A stretch of DNA of 64,000 nucleotides from Prevotella aff. ruminicola Tc2-24 (lineage in GTDB: Bacteria; Bacteroidota; Bacteroidia; Bacteroidales; Bacteroidaceae). Location of the stretch: the NCBI RefSeq assembly GCF_900110895.1, contig NZ_FOIQ01000003.1, forward strand, positions 310,001 to 374,000. Reading direction: 5' to 3'. Made by a program: the position numbers and the translations under genes. Below, piece after piece: positions 8,629 to 16,977 of the stretch; position 1 is the stretch's first letter, and every line of letters begins with the position of its first letter. Under the pieces are notes generated by a model, which ran no database searches, was not told the origin of the DNA, and worked only from the letters and a program-made list of their open reading frames with translations.

Positions 8629-9855
8629 TCAGACTTTATTCTCATCACGATGTACCACCAGTCCGAAGCCGAAGAGTCCTACAATGACATAACAAACCAG
8701 AGGGATGATAAAAGGGATGACGAGGTTCGTCGCATCGGCAATGATACCCACAAGCAGGAAACCACAACCGCCCACAGGGGTCATCATCAGAATCGACGAG
8801 GCACTCTTCGTCAGACTGCCTAAGTCGCGGATGGCAAGAGAGAAGATAGTGGGGAACATCACCGCCTCGAAAAGATAGATACCCAACAGGCCGATCATCG
8901 AGTACATACCGAAGTTCATGAGCACCAGCATGGTGCTGGCTACACAACCACAGGCACAGATCAGGAGCATGGTCTCGGCCGGGAGGCGACGCATAATCAG
9001 ACTACCGCCAAAACGTCCCACCATGAAAAAGGCCAGAGCACCGGTCAGCACCATGGAGGCCGTACGATCGTCCATCCATCCCTGTCCGGTGACATAGTTA
9101 ATGAAATAACTGTTGATGGATATCTCCGCTACCTCATAAGCGAGTAGTGCTATCAGACCATAGACGAAATAACGCTGCTTCCAGATTCGCAATAACGGCT
9201 CACGTCCATACTTTGCCTTCTCCTCCAGTCCGTCGTCATGCCGGATCTCCGGCAGGTTCACCCTTGAGAAGAGTAGTGCGATCACCAACACCACCATCCC
9301 GAGGATCACATATGGCAAGGCCACACTCCCCTGTCCGTTGCTACCAAACAGGAACTGTCCCACGGCAAACGTGGCGAAGAGGCAACCCAGTCCGTTGAAC
9401 GACTGTGAGAGGTTCAAGCGACTGGAAGCCGTCTCCTTGGCACCCAGTTCTGTCACATAGGGGTTGGCTGCAGTCTCCAGAAAGACCAGCCCACAGCTGA
9501 TGATGAAGAGGGCAAAGAGATAGGCATAGAGTGTACCTGCCTCGGTACAGGGTACAAAAAGCAGCGACCCGATAGCGAATAGTAACAGTCCGAAGACGAC
9601 ACCACGGCGATAGCCGAAACGGTTGATGAACAGACCGGCAGGTATTGCCATCAGGAAATAGCCCATGTAGGTTGTCACCTGTATCAGCGACGACTCGGTG
9701 ATGGAGATATGCAACTGGTTCTGGAAGTGCTTGTTGAGCACATCAAGGATAGCTCTTGCAAACCCCCAGAGGAAGAAAAGGGTGGTAATCAGGATGAACG
9801 GTACCAGATAATTGATGCCGTTCTGACGGAACAATCCGTTTTTTTCGTCTCTCAT
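8629..9855 (-). CDS. MFS sugar:H+ symporter, FHS (FucP/GluP-like) family
   Basis: 408 aa, about 12 transmembrane segments. N-terminal LVPFILITTLFFLWGFARAI and the later FLETAANPYVTELG motif are the hallmark of the fucose-glucose-galactose symporter family (FucP, GluP), in which the acidic/Asn residues of the first helices take part in sugar and proton coupling. The substrate cannot be fixed from sequence; because it lies next to a glucan utilisation locus, glucose or another hexose is plausible. It has its own promoter just before the ATG and its own terminator downstream, so it is a monocistronic unit. The proposed promoter leaves almost no 5' leader (see findings). Confidence 0.9.
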   Translation of the reverse strand: MRDEKNGLFRQNGINYLVPFILITTLFFLWGFARAILDVLNKHFQNQLHISITESSLIQVTTYMGYFLMAIPAGLFINRFGYRRGVVFGLLLFAIGSLLFVPCTEAGTLYAYLFALFIISCGLVFLETAANPYVTELGAKETASSRLNLSQSFNGLGCLFATFAVGQFLFGSNGQGSVALPYVILGMVVLVIALLFSRVNLPEIRHDDGLEEKAKYGREPLLRIWKQRYFVYGLIALLAYEVAEISINSYFINYVTGQGWMDDRTASMVLTGALAFFMVGRFGGSLIMRRLPAETMLLICACGCVASTMLVLMNFGMYSMIGLLGIYLFEAVMFPTIFSLAIRDLGSLTKSASSILMMTPVGGCGFLLVGIIADATNLVIPFIIPLVCYVIVGLFGFGLVVHRDENKV

Positions 9856-9859
9856 GCTG

Positions 9860-9890
9860 CAAAGGTACGAAAAGTCGAGAGCAAAACAAA
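9860..9890 (-). promoter_or_regulatory. Promoter of the MFS gene (TTTG-N19-TACCTTTG)
   Basis: Minus strand: TTTG at 9890-9887, 19-bp spacer, TACCTTTG at 9867-9860; an exact match to the Bacteroidota vegetative promoter. The expected start of transcription falls at or within a base or two of the ATG at 9855, suggesting a leaderless or near-leaderless mRNA. Confidence 0.75.
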
Positions 9891-9919
9891 GAAACTTGTT
9901 TCTTTTTTACCGAGACGAA

Positions 9920-9950
9920 GTATCTTTGCGCTTTCTAAGCGCAAAGATAC
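9920..9950. repeat. Perfect 14-bp inverted repeat with 3-nt loop
   Basis: Arms GTATCTTTGCGCTT and AAGCGCAAAGATAC around TCT, in the gap between the ABC ATPase gene (ends 9969) and the MFS promoter. No T-run follows on either strand, so it is not a standard intrinsic terminator, although a strong hairpin could still protect the 3' end of the ATPase mRNA. Each arm contains a TATCTTTG -7-like box, one on each strand. Confidence 0.7.
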
Positions 9951-9968
9951 AAAACATAACAACAATCT

Positions 9969-10631
9969 TTATTTCACGATCTCTCCGTCGAACAGACGGA
10001 TGACACGATGAGCAAATGAAGCATCGTGTTCAGAGTGAGTCACCATGATGACGGTCGTACCCTCACGGTTCAACTCCGTCAACATACTCATCACCTCGGC
10101 ACCGTTCTTCGAGTCGAGATTACCCGTCGGCTCGTCGGCAAGGATCATTCTCGGATTGAAGACAACGGCACGGGCGATGGCCACGCGCTGCTGCTGACCA
10201 CCTGAGAGCTGATGAGGGAAATGTCCGGCACGATGAGCAATATTCATCCGGGTCATGATGTCCTTGACCCGCTGTTTACGTTCTGCCTTCGGTACGCCCA
10301 GGTAGGTCAATGGCAGTTCGATGTTCTCTGCCACGTTGAGCTCGTCGATCAGGTTAAACGACTGGAACACAAACCCGATCTCGCCCTTGCGCACTTCCGT
10401 GCGTTCCTTTTCTTTGAGGCCTGCCACCTCACGGTCGCCGATGAAATACTTGCCACTGGTGGGGTTGTCAAGCAGACCAAGGATGTTCATCAATGTCGAC
10501 TTGCCGCAACCGGAAGGTCCCATCACGGCCACGAACTCGCCGTCGTTCACCTCAAACGACACATTGTTTAAAGCAATCGTCTCCACCTCCTCTGTGCGGA
10601 ACGACTTACACAGGTTTTCTACTTTAATCAT
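9969..10631 (-). CDS. ABC transporter ATP-binding protein (LolD/MacB-type)
   Basis: 220 aa, the usual length of LolD/FtsE/MacB-type ATPases. Walker A GPSGCGKST, Q-loop region GFVFQSFNLIDELNVAENIELPL, signature LSGGQQQRVAIARAV, Walker B MILADEPTGNLD and the switch His in MVTHSEHD are all present, so it should be active. It lies 21 bp after the FtsX/MacB-like permease gene and is expected to form the ATPase dimer of that mechanotransmission-type ABC system. Co-transcribed with the permease from the -24/-12-like promoter at 13104-13118. Substrate unknown; lipoprotein release, antimicrobial-peptide or envelope-stress export are all possible for this family. Confidence 0.93.
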   Translation of the reverse strand: MIKVENLCKSFRTEEVETIALNNVSFEVNDGEFVAVMGPSGCGKSTLMNILGLLDNPTSGKYFIGDREVAGLKEKERTEVRKGEIGFVFQSFNLIDELNVAENIELPLTYLGVPKAERKQRVKDIMTRMNIAHRAGHFPHQLSGGQQQRVAIARAVVFNPRMILADEPTGNLDSKNGAEVMSMLTELNREGTTVIMVTHSEHDASFAHRVIRLFDGEIVK

Positions 10632-10652
10632 AACTATTATTTCTTTATTATT

Positions 10653-13070
10653 TTATTCTGTTTTCAGATAATCTACAGGGTTACTATTGGCAATCTTATA
10701 ACAATTGGCTACGACCACGATCACAATTACGATCAAGAGAACGAGGATACATAGCAAGAAATAGATCGGATTCAGCGACACTCTCTCAGAGAACGTCTGT
10801 AACCATTCTTTAGCAATATAATAAGCGATTACCGCTCCCAGGACGAGTGCCGGTAGTGCCACCACCGTCACGTCCTTGATGAACATCCGTAGGACGTTGG
10901 TCAACGTGGCGCCGTTCACCTTACGGATAGCGATCTCCTTACGTCGGCGATTGACCTCGTCGATGACATAACCGATAAGTCCGATCAGCGAGATTAACAG
11001 AATCATCAAGCCACAGATCATCACGCCCTTACGGAAGTGGTTCTGAACAGTATACTGTTCCCACACATAGAAGCTATAGGCCGTCACGTCAACCTCATGA
11101 TTCGGGTAGAGTTCCTCCAGACGATGTTTCACCGTCTCGATGTTCTCAGGTGTCAGCTTGTGGAATTTGACCATCTGATGCGTTGCTCCATTGCTTGAAT
11201 AGAAGAGCACGCTTGGGCGCTGATCGGTATACATCAGCGAACCGATACGATAGTTTCTATACACACCACAGATCGTGTGGAAGACATCGCCACTGGTTAG
11301 TACATTGTCGTTGGCCAATGCCGCAGGACTCATGTTATGCTCCGTTATAGAGATCCGCTTGCCAACGATACTACCCGTCCAACCAACAGTTTTCTTCATT
11401 TTTTCTACAAAGCGCTCATCGACCATCACCTCGTGGAGAGAGTCGCTATGTGCCGTGAAGCCACGACCTTCTACGATGGGGATGTTCATCAACTGGAAAT
11501 AATTGTCGGTGACTTCGTACTGATCGGCCACGTTGAAGAGTTCCTGGGCTTCACCAGGCAGATATATGTTATTGCCACTGGCTCCATGGATAGGCAAGCT
11601 ATGAGCCGACGAGACCATCTCTACCTCAGGCATCTTACGGAGCTCGGTCTCTGCTCTCTTACGTGCGGCTCTATCAACACCATTGACTGTTACCACGGCC
11701 AGATTCTCGTAGTCGTAACCGGGATGATCGTTTACCATCATCTGATACTGACGATGCACCACCATCAGCAGACAGAACAACAGACCAACTGCCAGGAACT
11801 CGAAAGCCAACAGACCAAGTTTCCAACGATGCTTCGCCTCACTCACCCCACGGAAGGCTGCCGTCACGGGAATCCGTGCATAAAGCCAACCCGGTAGCAC
11901 GCCACCAACGAGGATCACCACAAGAACCATCAGTCCCAACAGCCATGCACCACGGTTGAATATCAGTACCTTAAGCGGCGCTGAGATCAACTCCTCAACC
12001 GTACCCTTACAGAGAAAAAGTAATAAGGCAGCTACACCAATGCCAAGTACCACATGGACTATAGCCTCTGTCAACACAATCGCGTGGACGTTCTTCGGGG
12101 TTGCACCATAGCACTTCCTGACAGCCATTTCACGGAAGCGTCCGACCATATTACCAATCACGATGAGCAGGTAGTTCATCACCGTTGAGAACAGAAGGAT
12201 GACCGCCAATAGCGACATGATCCAGCACATACGCTTCACAATATCCGATTGACGATAGGCATCCGAGATCTGGGTAAAACTGAAATCCATATCTACGCCC
12301 GCCTTCTTTGCTTCGGCAAACTCTCCATGAGCATCTTTCATCTTCTGTATATTCGGCTTCAGATCCTCGGGCTTCACACCTGACTGCAAACGAACATAGG
12401 AATGAAAACGGTCTGCTCCAATCCACATATTGCTAAAATCCCTACTGGCCTTGAAGGTATCAAAAGCAAGTATCACGTCTATCCCATGGAAGGACGAGCC
12501 GTAGGGGAAGTCCTCATAGACCCCGCCTATCGTCAGGTAATCCTCCTTTTTATTCTTATTGGTCAGATGCTTGCCAACAACATTTCCACCGCCTATCTTC
12601 TCGGCAAACGAGCGACTGACAACACAATGCATTGGAGTGTCAAGCGACTTCTTGAGATCGCCATGCACAACACGATTGCCAAACACGTCAAAGAAGCCAG
12701 GATCTGCAATCGGGATGGTGAGCTTAAACTCTTTCTCATCATCGGTTATGAAGTACATGTCGTAGATTGCATCACCTATCTTTGTGGCAGCCTCGATCTG
12801 AGGACAGTTATCTTTCAATCCTTTGGCGATAGCGCCCGAGGTCTGGGGATACTCCTTATACTCCCCGTCATGAACAATCATCTCATTAACGAGGTATGTC
12901 CTCTCATGATTCGGGAACCATGTATCATACGTCTGTTCGTAATACACCTCGGCTATTATCACGGCACCCATCGCCATGCCGGCACCAAGACAAAGGATTT
13001 TCACGATGTTGTGCCGTCCCTTACGAGGGATATTCAGCACGGCCATTTTTAAATTCTGTAATAGTTTCAT
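10653..13070 (-). CDS. FtsX/MacB-family ABC transporter permease (two-domain type)
   Basis: 805 aa with two MacB-like halves. N-terminal TM (~20-40), periplasmic MacB-PCD-like region (~45-280), first FtsX domain (~285-400, with REMAVRKCYGATPKNVHAIV), a TM around 430, second periplasmic region (~450-680), and second FtsX domain (~690-805, with RRKEIAIRKVNGATLTNVL). The paired xRKxxGAT coupling motifs are what the ATPase touches. This duplicated-permease form of ~800 aa is typical of Bacteroidota, where many such paralogues occur. It heads a two-gene operon with the ATPase. The upstream region carries a sigma-54-like promoter and twin palindromes copied from those of the tolC operon, so it probably works with that TolC/HlyD pair. 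Substrate unknown. Confidence 0.92.
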   Translation of the reverse strand: MKLLQNLKMAVLNIPRKGRHNIVKILCLGAGMAMGAVIIAEVYYEQTYDTWFPNHERTYLVNEMIVHDGEYKEYPQTSGAIAKGLKDNCPQIEAATKIGDAIYDMYFITDDEKEFKLTIPIADPGFFDVFGNRVVHGDLKKSLDTPMHCVVSRSFAEKIGGGNVVGKHLTNKNKKEDYLTIGGVYEDFPYGSSFHGIDVILAFDTFKASRDFSNMWIGADRFHSYVRLQSGVKPEDLKPNIQKMKDAHGEFAEAKKAGVDMDFSFTQISDAYRQSDIVKRMCWIMSLLAVILLFSTVMNYLLIVIGNMVGRFREMAVRKCYGATPKNVHAIVLTEAIVHVVLGIGVAALLLFLCKGTVEELISAPLKVLIFNRGAWLLGLMVLVVILVGGVLPGWLYARIPVTAAFRGVSEAKHRWKLGLLAFEFLAVGLLFCLLMVVHRQYQMMVNDHPGYDYENLAVVTVNGVDRAARKRAETELRKMPEVEMVSSAHSLPIHGASGNNIYLPGEAQELFNVADQYEVTDNYFQLMNIPIVEGRGFTAHSDSLHEVMVDERFVEKMKKTVGWTGSIVGKRISITEHNMSPAALANDNVLTSGDVFHTICGVYRNYRIGSLMYTDQRPSVLFYSSNGATHQMVKFHKLTPENIETVKHRLEELYPNHEVDVTAYSFYVWEQYTVQNHFRKGVMICGLMILLISLIGLIGYVIDEVNRRRKEIAIRKVNGATLTNVLRMFIKDVTVVALPALVLGAVIAYYIAKEWLQTFSERVSLNPIYFLLCILVLLIVIVIVVVANCYKIANSNPVDYLKTE

Positions 13071-13103
13071 CTTTATCGTTACGTTTCTTTTCTTAACACT
13101 CTA

Positions 13104-13118
13104 TCAAACGCCGTGCCA
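13104..13118 (-). promoter_or_regulatory. Sigma-54-like promoter of the ABC permease operon
   Basis: Minus strand TGGCACGGCGTTTGA: a perfect -24 box (TGGCACG), 4-nt spacer, then TTGA where the consensus has TTGC, i.e. GG-N10-GA. The same departure from consensus occurs at the tolC copy. It leaves a leader of roughly 22 nt before the ATG at 13070. Paired with palindromic upstream sites at 13172-13210. Confidence 0.78.
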
Positions 13119-13171
13119 GAAACGTAACACACTGATAATCAACATGCGGTATAATTGACGGGCCAAAAACA

Positions 13172-13210
13172 TGTCCAGAAATTAGACACTTGCTGTCTAA
13201 CTTCTGGACA
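13172..13210. promoter_or_regulatory. Twin palindromic activator sites upstream of the ABC permease
   Basis: Two 17-bp palindromes: TGTCCA-GAAAT-TAGACA (13172-13188) and TGTCTA-ACTTC-TGGACA (13194-13210), centres 22 bp apart (two helical turns), about 76 and 98 bp from the -12 position. Arrangement, spacing and sequence match the sites before tolC. Read as binding sites for the NtrC-type regulator encoded at 22722-24065. Confidence 0.8.
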
Positions 13211-13226
13211 AAAAAACATAAAGCCA

Positions 13227-13964
13227 TCAGAACTGATAGCCGAGAGAGAGTCCTACTGTAAAATTCTTGGGATGACGACCAAACATCAATGAGGTCAGGA
13301 CATTGGCGACAGGATTTCCCATAAAGCCAGACCTACAGAGTGGTGTAAGACCATAAAAGAGATTCACACCTACTATAACATGGTTGAGCGTCAGATCGAT
13401 GCCCTCTGCAACCCCCACATCCCAACGATTAAGTTTCGGATAGTCCACATGACGTTTCTCCTTATCGTAGGCATCACCATAGAAGTCGCATGACTTACTG
13501 AAGTGGTTCGCCTTGAAGGTCTCCTTGGCATCTGTGTTCATGACCTCCATGGTAGTCTTCGCATTCAAGCCGTACGCCACATAAGGTCCAAACTTAAATG
13601 TGACAAAACACTCCTTTCCTATACGCAAGCGGACCGCCAACGGCACAGGAAGTTCCAGATAATGTAACCGGGTACTATATTTTGCTTCCAGAATCTGTTC
13701 GCTACCATAATAGCCATCAAATGTCCACCCCTTCTGTGAGAACAGAAGAGAGGGTTGGATACGTAAAACGCCATCTTCTCTCAAAGCGATATCAGCCGTA
13801 CCTCCGAGATGATATCCAAACTGGGTATCGATATTGGTCACGCCACCAATGATGGTGGCACAGTCACCTCCGCCCCTCACCTGCCAGTTAACATCCTGGG
13901 CTTTCACCACAAGGCCAACACACACCAACACCAGTCCCAACAGACCAACTCTCAATTTATTCAT
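13227..13964 (-). CDS. Outer-membrane beta-barrel protein (PorT/OmpA-like porin fold)
   Basis: 245 aa from the ATG at 13964; the frame opens earlier (14021) but only the internal ATG gives a proper signal peptide (MNKLRVGLLGLVLVCVGLVVKAQ). The mature protein alternates polar and aromatic residues and ends ..FTVGLSLGYQF, a beta-barrel C-terminus, with a conserved-looking LELPVPLAVRLRIG strand. This is the outer-membrane beta-barrel (porT-like) family common in Bacteroidota; no specific function can be given. Its upstream gap contains only a weak TAATCTTG -7-like element, so it may be read through from the barrel gene upstream (140 bp away). The twin activator sites begin 17 bp after its stop codon but serve the next gene. 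Confidence 0.75.
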   Translation of the reverse strand: MNKLRVGLLGLVLVCVGLVVKAQDVNWQVRGGGDCATIIGGVTNIDTQFGYHLGGTADIALREDGVLRIQPSLLFSQKGWTFDGYYGSEQILEAKYSTRLHYLELPVPLAVRLRIGKECFVTFKFGPYVAYGLNAKTTMEVMNTDAKETFKANHFSKSCDFYGDAYDKEKRHVDYPKLNRWDVGVAEGIDLTLNHVIVGVNLFYGLTPLCRSGFMGNPVANVLTSLMFGRHPKNFTVGLSLGYQF

Positions 13965-14103
13965 AATGCCTTTATTAACTACTTTTCTTACTAGAACCAA
14001 GCATGACAGGATTTCTTGCAAGATTATCCGTTAATTATCCTTAACTCCCATGCCTCGCTCTCATCAGCCGAGCACTGACAGGAGTAAAAACCCTCGCATA
14101 GAA

Positions 14104-16146
14104 TTAGTCGTTTTGCAAGATACCGGTATCTGTATCACGATGGTTCATCGTACGCTGGATATCCCGGTACTTACGACCAGACGAGATGGTCCATGAGAGG
14201 TTAAAGGTGATCATATTACCAAAGTCGCGGTTATGCATCGTCATCTCTTTCCGGATATAGCGATTGAACACTTCGGCCTTGTTGGAGAGTGGGCGCTTAC
14301 AGAAGGGATGCTGGACATAAAGTGAGAGCGTAAGTTGACTGAGGCGGTATGAGGCTGTAAAATACCACGCGGGCGCTTGATGTCCCCGATGCTCCCCTTC
14401 CATGAAGTTCCACCCATTATCCACATCGGCCGTCAATGTCCACTGGCCCAAATAGGCCTCAAGACCGGCACCGCCGTTGAAGGTGGTATAGGTATGGCAA
14501 TAGTCGTCGGTGAAGTTGAAGAAACGATAGAGTCCTCCATAGATAGTAGCAGAAAGGATTTCCGGCACCACATCCCAACGGTTATAATCCTGGATGAAAA
14601 AGAAACTGCATGAGTTGTCTGCGTTTGTCTGCGTCTGATAGAAATGACCATCCCGACGGGTATATCGTTCCATATTACAGTTGGCGTTCAGACGATAATA
14701 GCCCTGCAGTTCCGTTGTCAGACGCGGTGTCGAATATGTCAGGCGCAGATTATGGGCCGTCATACGATTCGGGCGGATGTCCGGATTGCCGACAAGTGTC
14801 TCCAAGGCATTCTGTTTGATGCTCACATCGCTCACAAGGGCTATCTGTGAGACGTGCTGCGACACCTCAAAGTCATATTTCACCTTGAGACCACTCGCCA
14901 GTGGATAGGTCACAGTAAGTTTGGGTCGGAACAACCAGAAACGATGGTCGTTCTTGCCCTGCCGGTAATAACGGGTGCTCGCGCCAAGTCCTGCCATATA
15001 ACCGAGTTTACCAAGATGACCTTTCAACTGACCGAAGAGATAGATACCCGAAGAACGCATATCGTTCAAGGCATCGGTATCACCTTCATACCGGTTGTGC
15101 ACATATTTCTGCCCATACTGAACACCCGCAGAGAGAGTGAAGGGCTGCAGGCGGTTCTCGTAAATAGCCTCGCCCCAAAGACTATAAGTCTGTCCTTGTA
15201 CCGTATAGTGGTAATCGCCGCCCTCGTTCCTCTCGGCATATTGATTACTATCGATATAGGTACCTACGACATTGGCTGTTAACGATTGTTGATGGGCGAA
15301 GTTGCGGTGAAGATAGAGGTCGAGCACAGGAGAGGTGGTACACGAAGACGAATGTTCATCGTAAGTACCATTTTCTATCTGCGTACGGCTATAGGCTCTA
15401 TGAGGGCTAATGTCTCGTTGAAGACTGAGCTTCGTTTGGAACACATAATCGGAGTCACTCAGATTGTAAGTCAACTGGGTTTGATGACGCAAACTCTTGT
15501 TCTGTCCCTCCAACTGTTGACGATGAATCTGTCGGCTTTCTCCCGACTCCAGTTCATAGGTCGCATGCTCTTTATACTCTATCCCTTTGAAGTTCTGATA
15601 TTTCAATGAATAGCTGGCTCCGAGCTCACTTTTGCCGCTGTTCACCTTACCATAGACGGTCTCGTTACCATTCACCGTGGTAAGCGTATTCGTCAGGTCG
15701 GAACCTATCACATAGCCACTAACAGGTTTCTTCACCATGAAGTTCACCACATAGGCGATATCCTCTCCATAACGCACTCCGGGATTATCTAGATACTCGA
15801 CACGCTCCACGGTCCTCACATCAAGTGACAGCAAGTCTTCCTGTGACGCAATCATATCATTGATACGCACCTGGACAGAGCCTGTATTACTCAATGCCGT
15901 GATGGTGTGCATCGTCGGGTCGATACGGAGATGGGGCAACGCGAGTTTCGACAGCAACGAGTAACCATTAGTCGATCCCGCAATCTGTTGGCGCGTAGGA
16001 TATAACCACAGGCCGTCTGTACGCTGTACCATCCGGGCACCCTGCACGGTCACCCCTTTCAATTCAATTTCTTTCGCATTTTCCTCATTCTGTGCCGTGA
16101 TGGTCAACACGACCGTCAACAGAGGTAAAAAAAGTAATCTCTTCAT
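14104..16146 (-). CDS. TonB-dependent-receptor-like outer-membrane beta-barrel protein
   Basis: 680 aa from the ATG at 16146. The frame opens at 16170, but that ATG lies inside the -7 promoter element at 16168-16175, and the internal ATG starts a good signal peptide (MKRLLFLPLLTVVLTITAQ). Residues ~30-150 form a plug-like domain (GVTVQGARM, VQVRINDMIASQEDLLSLDV, RVEYLDNPGVRYG), followed by a barrel. The C-terminus contains DTDTG, also seen at the end of the 851-aa receptor at 36309-38864, marking the outer-membrane beta-barrel family 3 group. No N-terminal carboxypeptidase-regulatory domain. Directly downstream of the winged-helix regulator gene, with an 11-bp-periodic direct repeat between them; likely its target. 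Transport substrate unknown. Confidence 0.85.
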   Translation of the reverse strand: MKRLLFLPLLTVVLTITAQNEENAKEIELKGVTVQGARMVQRTDGLWLYPTRQQIAGSTNGYSLLSKLALPHLRIDPTMHTITALSNTGSVQVRINDMIASQEDLLSLDVRTVERVEYLDNPGVRYGEDIAYVVNFMVKKPVSGYVIGSDLTNTLTTVNGNETVYGKVNSGKSELGASYSLKYQNFKGIEYKEHATYELESGESRQIHRQQLEGQNKSLRHQTQLTYNLSDSDYVFQTKLSLQRDISPHRAYSRTQIENGTYDEHSSSCTTSPVLDLYLHRNFAHQQSLTANVVGTYIDSNQYAERNEGGDYHYTVQGQTYSLWGEAIYENRLQPFTLSAGVQYGQKYVHNRYEGDTDALNDMRSSGIYLFGQLKGHLGKLGYMAGLGASTRYYRQGKNDHRFWLFRPKLTVTYPLASGLKVKYDFEVSQHVSQIALVSDVSIKQNALETLVGNPDIRPNRMTAHNLRLTYSTPRLTTELQGYYRLNANCNMERYTRRDGHFYQTQTNADNSCSFFFIQDYNRWDVVPEILSATIYGGLYRFFNFTDDYCHTYTTFNGGAGLEAYLGQWTLTADVDNGWNFMEGEHRGHQAPAWYFTASYRLSQLTLSLYVQHPFCKRPLSNKAEVFNRYIRKEMTMHNRDFGNMITFNLSWTISSGRKYRDIQRTMNHRDTDTGILQND

Positions 16147-16167
16147 ATGCTTCACTGTTTTTTCCAG

Positions 16168-16175
16168 CAAAGGTA
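16168..16175 (-). promoter_or_regulatory. -7 element (TACCTTTG) of the barrel gene
   Basis: Minus strand TACCTTTGC, exact Bacteroidota -7 match. The -33 position has TTCCC in place of TTTG, a weak promoter expected to need an activator. The spacer carries a small palindrome, AAGAGA-CAA-TCTCTT on the minus strand (16192-16178). Fixes the gene start at 16146. Confidence 0.6.
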
Positions 16176-16204
16176 TGAAGAGATTGTCTCTTAAGGGAAG
16201 AATC

Positions 16205-16233
16205 TGTCTGACATTTGTCTGATATTTACATGA
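16205..16233 (-). promoter_or_regulatory. Direct-repeat operator (TGTCTGA, 11-bp period)
   Basis: Plus-strand reading: TGTCTGA at 16205-16211 and again at 16216-16222, with a degenerate third unit (TACATGA) at 16227-16233. OmpR/PhoB-type winged helices bind head-to-tail direct repeats with an 11-bp period. The site lies immediately upstream of the -33 position of the barrel promoter and directly after the gene for such a regulator. Confidence 0.65.
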
Positions 16234-16244
16234 CAGTCCTGCAA

Positions 16245-16931
16245 CTATCTGACTTTCAATTCATAGGCGCGTCCCCTTTCGACCTCGATCTTCAGGTCTG
16301 AATGCTGTTCGATGATGGGTTTAAGTCGACGTACAAGGGTGTAAAGTGTCTCACTCGCATCCTCCTTCTTCGGCCAAAGGGTATCACAGATCTCCGTCTT
16401 CGAGAGCGTATGACCAGGAGCACGGAAGAAGAGTTCCATCAACTGTTGCTGCATCGGCGTCAGTCTGATACGCTCACCTACTTGGTTGAGAAAATGTCCG
16501 TCAGTCTCAGAATAAGTGATTCCGCCATAACAGACTATAGGTTGAGACTGTATGGAGACCGGTTGTCTGCGATACAGACAGAACATACCCCATAGCAATG
16601 TCAACGTCCACAGCACCGTCGCCGGTCTCTGCTCCGATATAGAGAAGATGGTTGCCACCGAGCATCGGGCCTTCGGGCAAAACCCCTTCTGACAGGTATC
16701 CACAGCCAACAGGGCCTTACCTCGCAGTTGTGAAATCTGCAAGTAACTATTGAACACCTGAATTGTGTCGCTACTGATAACATCGCTCCCCTGCGCTGCC
16801 AATGTCTTAGTCAGCGCCGTTTTCATATCATTCTCTACTAGGCGCTCCGTCGCCCGATAACTACTGAAACTCGTCAGCCCCGTCACCACGATCAGGGCAA
16901 AGAGTATGATGACTGCATGTCTCTGTTTCAT
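16245..16931 (-). CDS. Membrane-anchored winged-helix (OmpR/PhoB-type) transcription regulator
   Basis: 228 aa. TM1 at residues ~6-24, an ~80-residue presumably periplasmic segment containing three Cys (DTCQKGFCPKARC), TM2 at ~106-122, then a cytoplasmic C-terminal winged-helix domain (~150-228: RLTPMQQQLMELFF, HTLSKTEICDTLWP, ETLYTLVRRLKPIIE, VERGRAYEL). There is no receiver domain, so it is a one-component sensor with ToxR-like logic but the opposite order (DNA-binding domain last). The clustered cysteines could sense redox state or a metal. It precedes the barrel gene by 98 bp; the 11-bp direct repeat in that gap is its likely binding site. Signal unknown. Confidence 0.82.
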   Translation of the reverse strand: MKQRHAVIILFALIVVTGLTSFSSYRATERLVENDMKTALTKTLAAQGSDVISSDTIQVFNSYLQISQLRGKALLAVDTCQKGFCPKARCSVATIFSISEQRPATVLWTLTLLWGMFCLYRRQPVSIQSQPIVCYGGITYSETDGHFLNQVGERIRLTPMQQQLMELFFRAPGHTLSKTEICDTLWPKKEDASETLYTLVRRLKPIIEQHSDLKIEVERGRAYELKVR

Positions 16932-16977
16932 CCGTTTATATCATTGATATGATAAATTATTTTATTCTTGGTCTTCC

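Noticed and set aside
9920..9950. Intrinsic terminator for the ABC ATPase gene
   Set aside because: Strong stem but no T-run on either strand; listed as an inverted repeat.
14022..14103. Sigma-54 promoter upstream of the 245-aa barrel gene (AGGCATG-N4-TTAA)
   Set aside because: Only a loose -24 match, no proper -12 and no palindromic sites; too weak next to the two good copies.
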